A DNA stretch of 64,000 nt from NCBI GenBank assembly GCA_023014365.1, contig JAEBUN010000006.1:992001-1056000 (forward strand). The letters run 5' to 3'. Below, one piece after another: positions 55,601 to 64,000 of the stretch. How positions within the stretch are numbered: the first letter of the stretch is position 1; the number at the start of each line of letters is the position of its first letter. The notes under the pieces were generated by a model. That model worked only from the letters and a program-made list of their open reading frames with translations. It was not told the DNA's origin and searched no databases. Source of the DNA: Lepiota brunneoincarnata (Eukaryota > Basidiomycota > Agaricomycetes > Agaricales > Agaricaceae). The translations under genes and the position numbers were made by a program.

Positions 55601-56298
55601 TGTTATGAACAGTCCAGACTGGGAGGAACAAGAACTATTGTTCGACTTTACAAGATGGGTACAGGAGACTACAGACCAATTACGGGCACAAGAATACGAA
55701 GACGAGGAAGGGGAATATTACACCGCCATGCAGGACCTGGCAAGAGAAGCAGGAATGGAGATAACCTTGGAGGATATATTGGAATACCCCGAGGACGAGG
55801 AAGATAACCATGGATCAACCGACCCAACCTCCGATACGGATGGAAGCACTGAGAGAATGGAGAGCGAGAACGGAGAGGACTCCATGGAGATACAATCGGG
55901 AGAAGAAGATTATGAGTCAGAGGAAAGTGATGGAACATCGCACAGCAGTAGCAAGAGTACTGACTCATTGTAATATAAATAACACTAGGATGCCATCAGC
56001 CAGGATGTGCATCATGGTCAGGACTGCGCACGACCAGTAGAACAGCCAAGTAACCTATAACGAGTATATAGCACCTCATAGGTATATAAGGCCTGTACAA
56101 GTAGAGATTAAAGCCCTAAGCTTTAATCTTGTTAACAGCGGTCGTTTACCTCTCTGCCTTAACTTGGCGTCTTCCCTCATTATCTCATTGAGTGCGATCC
56201 ACTAAGCTCTATAAGGCCAACCGTCTCGGACACCTTGTAGAGTGATTGAAGGCCGTCTCCAGTTATCCTCGGATACAGAAGGAGCACGGATCATAACA
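55601..56298 (+). repeat. Solo E-type LTR in G/F integrase, with U3 ORF
   Basis: 698 bp; target duplication ACTTC (55596-55600) against GCTTC (56299-56303), the mismatch being a CpG transition. Its 122-codon U3 ORF (55605-55973; the frame is also open upstream) is intact and begins MNSPDWEEQELLFDF, as in the solo copy in D. Confidence 0.92.
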
Positions 56299-57447
56299 GC
56301 TTCAACCTATCCCTGGACCCTGCTCTACCCATCCATTCCCGAATATCTCGATGGATCTTATCACAGACCTACCCCCAGATGGACCCCATTATTCTATACT
56401 GGTTGTGGTCAACCAGCTTACGAAGGGAATAATTCTAGAACCTACTGCAAAAACTGCCAATGCAGACAAGATTGCCAAAATTCTTATCAAATGGCTATTC
56501 TCTAGATTTGGTCTTCCTGAGAAGGTTCTCAGTGATCACGACCCCAGATTTGCTGCCAAATCCATGAAAGAATTCTATAAACAACTTGGAATTGAACAAG
56601 CACTCTCTACCGCCTATCACCCACAGACAGATAGACAAACAGAGCGATTCAATCAGGAAATAGGACTATACCTTGGCATCTATTGCTCATCAAACCTGAA
56701 CAAATGGGTAAAGGCACTCCCACTCCTAGAATACATTCACAACTCAAAAACACATGCCAAACACCAACATACCCCATTTGAACTCCTCTATGGATCAACC
56801 CCCAAAGGATTTCCGACCTCCGAGGAGCCAACAAACATTCCAGCAATAGGAGAGAAGTTTAAATACCTTGCCAAGATACGCCAAGAAGCTCAAGCTGCGC
56901 ATGAACAAGCCAGACTAAAAATGGCTGCAAGATATAACCAACCAGATATCAATCTGAAAGTTGGACAAAAAGTTTGGCTAGATAACCGCAACCTCCCAAT
57001 TCAGTATGCCTCAAAGAAACTGGCCCAACACTGAGAAGGTCCCTTCACCATAACAAGAAAACTTGGACCTGTTACCTACGAACTAAATTACCCATCAAAT
57101 GGAAGATCCACAACAAGTTTCATGCAAGCCTCCTAATGCCTGCAGAAGAGAATGACACACATGGGGAATACAACACAGCCCTGCCTCCTGACCTTGTTAA
57201 TGGAGAAGAAGAATACAAGGTCAAGTCAATACTGCACCACAGAAAATTCCGGAACAAGCATCAATTCCTAGTCAGATGGAAAGGATACCTTCCCACCAAG
57301 GACTCCTGGGAACCAGAAGCAAACCTGGAGAACACCAAGGAAATCATTGAAGAATATAAAAGGGCCCACAAACTAGACAGCCCCACCAATGACCCAACCA
57401 CCCAACACTTGAACAACCACTCCAGACCTCCCAGAGCCAGACAATGA
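56299..57447 (+). pseudogene. Gypsy G/F integrase core and chromodomain
   Basis: The frame 56351-57034 covers ISMDLITDLPPDGPHYSILV, LSDHDPRFAAKSMKEFYKQL and QTERFNQEIGLYLGIYCSSN; TGA at 57032 (CGA in E). Chromodomain piece 57136-57447: EEEYKVKSILHHRKFRNKHQ, VRWKGYLPTKDSWEPEANLE. The conserved Glu-Val of the chromodomain start is Lys-Val here. Confidence 0.88.
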
Positions 57448-58649
57448 TGGATGCCTTCTCATCTGGGAAAGAATCATATCCCTGGTAAACCATGTCACAG
57501 GAAATAGCCAACCTGGCCCTGCTGCCGATACCATTGACAACCAACCAGACAGGACCAACAGTCCTTATATCATCTGGCATACCTTCCTTCCCTCCAATCA
57601 ACCTGAAATACGATCCATCCTTCTACATGAAGTTCCCTTTCATATTACTGGAATCCGTCTTAAACACAGTCCAGCGATGGTACCCCTGGTCGACACCTGC
57701 TGGAAGACATTTACTGCTCTTCTGTATCACAAGCACCTTGTCCACGACCAAACAACAGAATTCCAAGAACTATGCACCACTATTCTTTCTAGTGCAACAG
57801 AGGAACAGGACCACGCTACCATTTCTGCCATGTTATCAACCACTCTCACCAAATTCCTGTTCGAGAGTCCGATCCCAAGCCCTGAGCAATGGAAGCGGAA
57901 GTCAGGACCACCCTGTTCCTACCTATCAGGACCACCACCCAATCTTCCAACCCTCCCATGGTGGATATGAATAACCAACCACCAAGTGCTATACAAGTTA
58001 TATCTGCTTCTAATGACATCCCCACCAGGACTACCACCAATCACTTATCCAACACCAGAACTTGCTGCAATTGCTGCCATCGATATGGCCATATCAAGGC
58101 AGGATGCCCATGCTACCAATGTCAATATTGTCAAAAGATTGCCCCTGGCCATTATGAGAAGCACTGCAAAAGAAACCCTTACCAGCATCAACCCACAAGT
58201 ATGGTACCTGGCCTGTATCGCTGCCCACAAGGAATACCAAGCAGAGCTTGATCCCTCACACGTGAAACCACAAACAACAATATTTGACACATTATTGCAA
58301 GCACCAAGCAGTGCCCCACCTCAGCCAGACCCCTCTGCACCCAAATTCAAGGTGCCCCCGTCATCATTCTGGCCACCAATGCCACCACCACATCTACTGG
58401 TAGAAGCCACCTGACTTTCTGAATCGGTCCTTCAACACACCCATCACCACTCACTCCAGAGAACCCCTTGTCATCGACCTCACCCAAGACCTGCCATCCC
58501 CAGGCCACCAAGTTATTGAAGCGACTCTCCAGAACCTGACCCCTACTACGACTGGGACTCCCATCGCCAAATCAAACATCACAGGAGAGCCTGTCAGATT
58601 ATACTGAGGATATGTCTGATGAGGACATCAGACCTTACGAAGGGGATGA
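57448..58649 (+). pseudogene. Gypsy G/F ORF3 and overlapping frame
   Basis: Both overlapping frames of E are legible. Knuckles CNCCHRYGHIKAGC and CQYCQKIAPGHYEKHC lie in the 57889-58251 frame; the other frame gives VWYLACIAAHKEYQAELDPS and, after a shift near 58412, LVIDLTQDLPSPG. The final segment MSDEDIRPYEGDD (58612 onward) reads into the 3' LTR ORF. Several single-base differences from E. Confidence 0.75.
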
Positions 58650-59151
58650 TGTTATGAACAGTCCAGATCGAGAGGAACAAGAACAATTATTCGACTTTAC
58701 AAGATGGGTACAGGAGACCACAGACCAGTTGCAAGCACAGGAATATGAAGACAAGGAAGGGGAATACTACAACGCCATGCAGGACTTGGCAAGAGATGTG
58801 GGAATGGAGATAACTCTGGAGGATATTCTGGAATACCCTGAGGACAAAGAAGATAGCCATGGATCAACTGATCCAACCTCTGATACAGATGGAAGCACTG
58901 AGAGAGTGGAGACCGAGAATGGAGGAGAATCCATGGAGATAGAATCAGGAGAAGAGAATTATGAGTCAGAGGAAAGCGAATGGAACATCACACAGCAGTG
59001 GAATGAAGAACGAGGACACTGACTCATTGTAATATATAAATAACAGTAGGATGCCATCAGCTAGGATGCGCATCATGGTCAAGACTGTGCAGGACAAGTA
59101 AAACAGCCCAATCACCTATAACGAAGTATATAGTATCTCATAGGTATATAA
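58650..59151 (+). repeat. Gypsy G/F 3' LTR (truncated)
   Basis: First 502 nt of an E-family LTR, up to CATAGGTATATAA, where Copia LTR material begins. Its U3 ORF (58654-59022) is open but its end is frameshifted (ends QQWNEERGH). Confidence 0.87.
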
Positions 59152-59203
59152 TGTAGAACGTAGTAAGGTATATTCAGTCTCGACGCGAGAGCTAGAGTTT
59201 ACC
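59152..59203 (-). repeat. 52 nt internally deleted Copia LTR fragment
   Basis: TGTAGAACGTAGTAAGGTAT followed directly by TTCAGTCTCGACGCGAGAGCT, two pieces of the Copia LTR with about 50 nt between them missing, then AGAGTTTACC, before the full LTR at 59204. Confidence 0.7.
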
Positions 59204-59542
59204 TGTAGAACGTAGTAAGGTATACTACAAAGTAATCAGTACAGTAATTAAAGGTATTGATAGAATACTCACTTCAGTCTCGACGCGAGAGCTGAAGTGC
59301 GACTACAAGCAAGAGACTATTTATCTAACACTACGATACACGCGCTTGTACGTAGACAATAAGCACAATAGCAATAGTGTACGGGCAGAGGAGGATGGTA
59401 AGGGCATAGCATAAAAGATATAAAAACGGTAGAGACCGTGCAAGAGAAATGGAGCGCGGGATATGGAACAAACACGAAAGGGCGGAAAAAGGACGCCAGC
59501 TAAACGGAGACTGGAACTCGGCACGTGTTTGTGAGCTCAACA
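59204..59542 (-). repeat. Copia-1 3' LTR
   Basis: 339 bp, TGTAGAACG...GAGCTCAACA on the plus strand; less decayed homologue of 881-1219. Confidence 0.93.
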
Positions 59543-59549
59543 CTCCCCT

Positions 59550-61316
59550 TCAAACCGTAGCGAGTCCGAGTTCTCGTGCGAAATGTTTGACTTTCGGCAA
59601 GGGGAGGGCTTTGGTGAAGACGTCGGCCACCATGTCCTCGGTAGGGCAATATATGAGCCGGATTTTGCCTTCCTCGATGATCCAACGAATGAAGTGGTAG
59701 CAAATGTCGATGTGTTTTGTTCGCGCGTGGTACTGGTGGTCCTTGGATAGCGCGATGGCTGATTGGTTGTCGGAGAAAATGGTGGTGGAAGGGATAGTGG
59801 TATCGAAAACCTGAGAAATGAGTGAACGAAGCCATAAGGCCTCCTTCGAAGCATGTGTAGCACCCACATATTCCGATTTGGTAGTAGATAGAGTGACGAT
59901 TTCTTGACGTTTTGCGCTCCAAGAAACTGCGCCGCCGTTGATAATGAAGGCGTAGCCAGACGTGGCACGGCGGTCCTCTGCCATGTTGCCATCGGCGTCC
60001 ATAAAGCCTTCGAGGCCTTCTCCATAGCCTCCATAAATGAGCCACAGATCCTGTGTACCCTTCAGGTACCGGAACACTCTCCTGGCCACTTCCCAGTGTG
60101 CCTCTCCAGGGTTCTTCGTGAATTTCGAGAGGACTTGAATGGTGTACGCGATATCTGGTCGCGTTCCCATGGTGGCATACATCAGAGTGCCAACGGCCTC
60201 TTGGTAGGGCTTGCTGGCCATGCGAGCGATGTCGGCGGTCGTTTGTGGCGACTGCTTGCTTGTTAAGCGGACGGCAGGGTCCATCGGGGTACTGACTGGC
60301 TTCTCGTTCTCGAGCCCATAGCGTCTGAGTGAAGCAGCAATATATGAATGTTGAGACAGCAAGAGCTTACCCTGCTCTTTGTCTCTCTTCACCTCAATCC
60401 CCAGGAGCCAGTGAATTTCTCCTAGATCTGTGATCTCAACAAACCGCTTAACCCCATCCTTTACCCAGTCTACCAGCGCGATGGTCGATGCAACGAGCAT
60501 GCAGTCGTCAACATGCACTAAAATTACGGTGAGGTCCGGTGCCACAAGTTTGAAGAATACGCTCTGGTCAACTTCACAGCGTGTAAAGCCCAAGTGGTCG
60601 ACTAGGATCTCACATAGACATTGGTACCATCGCCGCCCGGATTGTTTGAGTCCATAGAGGGTCTTCTTGAGGTGGCAAACATGGTGGGGGTGAGTTGGGG
60701 ATGTGAAACCAGGGGGTTGTCGCATGTAAATCGACTCATCAGGGCCTAGCTTCCCGTTTAGGTAAGCCCCCTTGATATCAATCTGGTGTATCTCGTAGTT
60801 ACGAGCAGCGGCGATTGCGAGCACAGCCCAGATGGATGCAAGGCGTGCAACAGGCGCGAAGGTATCAAAATAGTCAACTCCCGGGACTTGTGAAAAACCT
60901 TGGGCGACGAGGCGGGCCTTGTAGCGGACGACATTTCCAGCGGCATCCTTTTTTGCTTTGAAGACCCATTTTGAGCCGACAATGTTAGCTCCGATTGGCC
61001 GATCAACAAGTTCCCACGTTCCGGCATCGCCCAACATAGTAAGTTCTTCCTCCATGGCCTTCTTCCACAACTCCCAGTCTGCTCGTTTCCTCACCTCCTG
61101 CAGGCTCCCAGGTTCCAATCCCTCGGTCTCCTCAATGTCTGCTGCTAGGACGTGAACATCAGCCCAGTCTTGTTCTTCTGCCAGAGTGACTGCTCGCCCC
61201 TCTAGGATGTCTTTAGCTTTGGTGCTTGGATTTCGGGCATGCTGGGGTCTTGGTACCTGTGGATCAGCCTCGCTAGGCAACTCCTTTGGGCTGACGTCGC
61301 TTTCAGCATCGCTTTT
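59550..61316 (-). pseudogene. Copia-1 reverse transcriptase / RNase H
   Basis: 576-codon open frame (61280-59550), open a little further upstream to a TGA at about 61317. RT: GSKWVFKAKKDAAGNVVRYK, ARLVAQGFSQVPGVDY, IDIKGAYLNGKL, QPPGF, YGLKQSGRRWY, then catalytic VHVDDCML. RNase H: MDADGNMAEDRRATSGYAF, TKSEYVGATHASKEALWLR, DNQSAIALSKDHQYHARTKH. The frame itself is intact and ends just before the purine tract. It would be expressed as the C-terminal part of a Gag-Pol polyprotein, which upstream stops now prevent. Confidence 0.93.
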
Positions 61317-62389
61317 TCAGGAATCGGCTGTGAAATCTGGTTGTTGATCAGGGAAGGGGGTGGGGGTGTCTTGTGTCTCGTTTGGGGCACTAGTGCTGCG
61401 TAATGGGTCGTTTCTAGGCTCGCTTGCTGGTGAGTGCTCCCCTTCGAGCCTGGGATGACCTGAGTTAATAAAACGGAAATTACGCTTGATCTTTATAGCA
61501 CTTGTGTCCGGAAAATAGATGCGAGAGCCATTGCTCTCGGCATCATACCCGACCCATCTCCCTTTCTTCACTCGCCCACCGAGCTTGTCCCCTCCTGCCT
61601 GGTGTACCCACACCTCCTCTCCCCACTCGCGTACTGCTCGCAAGTCTGGTTTGCGGCCATATATTGTTTCAAACAGCGTTCTCCCCTCAACTGCTCGGGT
61701 ACCAGTCCTGTTCATCAACCAAACTACATGGGCAACCGCTTCTGCCCATAGCAACTTTGGGAGGCGACTTGCATGCAGTATTGCACGCATGCGCTCAACA
61801 ATCGTTCGATTTCGGCATTCGGCAATCCCATTGTGTTGGGGTGTGTTGTGTACGGTGAGCTTGGTTTCCATGCCTCGGGACTTTAGATAGGACTGAAACT
61901 TGCCTGTGGTGTATTCCCCACCTCTGTCCGAGTGTAGGGCCTTAATACGCGTGCCAAATTGTGTTTCACACCATGCGTCGAAGTTCCGGTAGGCTTGAAA
62001 ACGTCGGACTTGTTTGAGAGGAAATCGATGTGAGTCCACCTTGAGAAGTCATCGATAAAGGTCACGTAGTAATGCTTTCCTCACTTTGTCTCCACTCGTG
62101 CAGGCCCCCAGACATCGGAATGGATCTCCTGACCGAGCGATGATGCTCTCTCACCCTCCTGGACCTTTGAAATCGGCAGCCAAGTTGTTTTGCCATAGGC
62201 ACATGACTCGCAGAAAATGTCTGTGTCTGTTCCATCTTCTAGCTTTAGGCCAGTCACCAGGCCATCGCGAATAAGCTTTCGAGCAGCACCAGCTGAAATG
62301 TGGCCTAGGCGACGATGCAACATGTCCAAGCTGAGTGGTTCGCTCACCACATTTACCTCTTCTGTCTCTTTGATCAATTTATACAGGCC
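61317..62389 (-). pseudogene. Copia-1 integrase
   Basis: Zinc region: LHRRLGHISAGAARKLIRDG ... CESCAYGK; a GAG-pre-integrase-like segment precedes it. Core: FIDDFSRWTHIDF, then a shift near 61985-62000, HSDRGGEYTTGKFQSYLK and NTPQHNGIAECRNRTIVERM (Asp, Asp, Glu). C-terminal GKRKP-like patch reads GRKPDLRAVREWGEEVWVHQ. TGA codons at about 62389, 62081 and 61317 sit at CGA-like positions (for example ETK-stop-GKHYYV). Confidence 0.9.
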
Positions 62390-63916
62390 TCATCCGGTTC
62401 TCGGGATCTCGGCAATCCGGGCACCACCCATATCACGAATGATGCACTTGCCATTGGCGAAGGTGGTTGAGAAGCCAGCATCATCAAGTCGGCCAATCGA
62501 CACAAGAGTGTAGCCTGCCTCAGGTGAATACAGGACTTCGCTGAGGTGGAGTTGTGATGAGGTAGCTCCGTTTGGCAATTCTAGTACTACTTCACCCTTT
62601 CCAATGGCATTGAAGGCCTTCTTGTTTGCAGCACGTAGAGGTCGAGGTTGGATAGGTTGGAAGGTCGCAAAAATATCTCGGTATGGGGAGATGTGATTCG
62701 TAGCACCTGAGTCGAAAACTTCGACTTGGGTTGGGCTTGGTTCAGTGGCACTTACAACTTTGTCAATAGCTACACTGAAGTCGTCGATGTCAAGGTCATC
62801 AAACCCGCTCATTGACTCCCCTTCACTCCACAACCCGGTAAGATTCGTTTCGACTTCTGACCAGCTTGCATCCGTTTCGGAGTCCAACCACTCCTCAACC
62901 ATGAGGGAGCAATCCTCATCATCGCTGTCCGCTGTCACGGCATTAGCACTTCCACCCTTCTTGTTAGGTGAGTTTCCTCCTTTCTCCCCATCCCTCCTTT
63001 CGCTGATAGGCTTTTTCGGGTTGGGACATTCTCGCTTCCAGTGTTCACCACCGCAGTTCCAGCATGGACCCTTTTTCTTTCCCTTCCCTTTCGGCTTCCC
63101 ACCTCCATTGCTACCTTTGCTTCCTTCAGTAACCAGGGCATTGTCGTGTTCCGGTTTAGCATTTCCAGCCCTTGATCGTTCAGGGCGTGCTCACTCCCAT
63201 TCATCGCTAATCAATATGATCAGGATTTCGGGCTCAATGGTATGTTGGAGGGAACTATGAAGTTGGGCAGCAGATAATTGATTTGAGGCGTAGGATGATA
63301 ACCAACGGGGTAGGGACTGGAGGATTGCACTCCTATAGTCATCGTCACTGATGGTGACACCAACAGCACCCAGCTCGGCCTTTCGGGAACGTATCTCGTT
63401 TAGGAATAGACGAACATCACCCCTGTCAGGGCATCGCATGGTCATAAATTCGCGACGGAGCCGAGCTTGCGAGAAGGCACTCTTGTAAGTGTATTCTCGC
63501 TTTATAGAGTCCCACATCAGCTTGACAGTATGATGACCAGCAGTGACCATTAGCGTGGAATCTGGGAGATGTTGGGCAAGCAAGGAGCGAGCGATATTTT
63601 CGTTCCTTTCCCAAGTCTCGACCATTTCAGTAGTGGCAATAGGAGCAGCAGGTGTGGTTGTAGTAGGAGCTGTGGGAGCAGTCGTAACAGGGGTGGTGGT
63701 AGCAGGAGCTGTGGGAGCAGTGGAAAGAGTGGCTGTGGGTTGTGACCCACTGGTTGAGGTTGGGAGTTCAGGACGCGGCAAACTACCATCGAAATGGCCC
63801 CACAATCCCTTTCCTTGGATTACTGTCTGGAAAAGTAGCACAAAGATTGCCCAGTTTCCCCCAGACACATCCAGCTTTGGTACTGACGTAGGGAGCATAT
63901 CGTTTACAGTAGACAT
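62390..63916 (-). pseudogene. Copia-1 gag and protease
   Basis: ATG 63916 opens MSTVNDMLPTSVPKLDVSGG. A Thr/Ala/Pro-rich insertion, then the UBN2-type core (KLMWDSIKREYTYKSAFSQA, DVRLFLNEIRSRKAELGAVG). TGA at 63191 (CGA-like, after ISDEWE). Downstream: basic KGKGKKKG, knuckle CWNCGGEHWKREC (about 63060-63022), an acidic linker, and protease VFDSGATNHISPYRDIFATF (about 62720). Frame ends at TGA 62390. Confidence 0.9.
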
Positions 63917-63966
63917 TGCACAATAGATCAATGTATTCGGTTATCTGGTTAATAGCACGTTGGCGC

Positions 63967-63979
63967 GGGGCCCATAACC
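63967..63979 (-). promoter_or_regulatory. Copia-1 primer-binding site (initiator tRNA anticodon-arm type)
   Basis: GGGGCCCATAACC directly beside the 5' LTR start at 63980, same as in Copia-2. It matches the anticodon arm of initiator tRNA-Met rather than its 3' end. Confidence 0.7.
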
Positions 63980-64000
63980 TGTAGAATGTAGTAAGGTATA
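63980..64000 (-). repeat. Copia-1 5' LTR (first 21 nt only)
   Basis: TGTAGAATGTAGTAAGGTAT matches the start of 59204-59542; the rest is outside the window. Confidence 0.85.

Larger units (their letters stand above)
39394..59151 (+). mobile_element. Gypsy G/F, old E-family element, shattered
   Basis: Plus-strand element of the E family. 5' LTR 39394-40518, gag and protease 41452-43372, then J inserted with duplication GAAAT, then RT to ORF3 53578-58649, and 3' LTR 58650-59151 (truncated by Copia material). Further cuts: an inverted E LTR piece (39831-40228), a solo H LTR (54954-55307) and a solo E LTR (55601-56298). Full of CpG-type changes relative to E, with many CGA to TGA stops. Confidence 0.88.
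59204..64000 (-). mobile_element. Copia-1, Ty1/Copia element (5' LTR cut by window end)
   Basis: Minus strand, 3' LTR 59204-59542, internal 59543-63979, and the first 21 nt of the 5' LTR (63980 on). Gene order gag, protease, integrase, RT, RNase H, which defines Copia. Purine tract AAGGGGAG abuts the 3' LTR. At least four TGA stops sit where CGA is expected, plus one shift in integrase, so it is inactive. Confidence 0.93.

Noticed and set aside
1..64000. Host single-copy genes, tRNA or rRNA genes, telomere repeats, DNA transposons with terminal inverted repeats
   Set aside because: Nearly every stretch could be assigned to an LTR element. Short inverted LTR ends such as TGTTATGA/TCATAACA are explained by LTR pairs and 5 bp duplications.

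Overview
The window is one deep pile of nested LTR retrotransposons in what looks like a filamentous fungus, most likely an agaricomycete basidiomycete. That is inferred from chromodomain Ty3/Gypsy elements, 41-51 nt introns in the one spliced gene, CpG-directed decay of old copies and Ty1/Copia elements. No ordinary host gene, tRNA or rRNA gene or CRISPR was seen. I use local names A, B, C, D, E, G/F, H, J, K and Copia-1/-2.

Layout. The oldest backbone is Gypsy A (minus strand), exposed in pieces at 1220-2043, 2366-4176, 11683-13652 and 39106-39393. It is split by Copia-2 (1-1219), a solo J LTR (2044-2365), the full-length Gypsy B (4177-11682, itself split by solo LTR K1) and Gypsy H (13653-39105, minus). 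H carries Gypsy D (13722-30249, plus) in its 3' LTR, and D carries a solo E-type LTR (15010-15707) and, in its own 3' LTR, the young and nearly intact Gypsy C (21875-29826). H also carries solo LTR K2 (32136-33438). To the right, A is cut by Gypsy G/F (39394-59151, plus), which contains element J (43373-53577, minus), which in turn contains Gypsy E (44215-52462, plus). G/F also holds solo LTRs of H (54954-55307) and E (55601-56298). Copia-1 (59204 to the window end, minus) closes the window. Most boundaries are fixed by TG...CA ends and 4-5 bp target duplications.

Biology. Within the nests, LTR-pair divergence rises from inner to outer elements, and the differences are largely CpG to TpG/CpA changes, including CGA to TGA stops. 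The Gypsy-type families (B, C, D, E, H, and the non-autonomous J) have a 10-12 nt site just inside the 5' LTR complementary to an LTR site 34-35 nt downstream of a TATA box, the Tf1-type self-priming arrangement. The Copia elements instead carry a site matching the anticodon arm of initiator tRNA, as in Drosophila copia.

Unusual content. D carries an antisense three-exon gene for a coiled-coil, Zn2Cys6-like protein. The E family has a 122-codon acidic ORF inside U3 of its LTR. C, E and H share a post-pol ORF3 with paired zinc knuckles. In E, ORF3 overlaps a second long open frame that runs into the LTR ORF. J is a small element whose main ORF is a KH-domain protein. C and A share a hydrophobic upstream frame ending in an amber codon in frame with gag.
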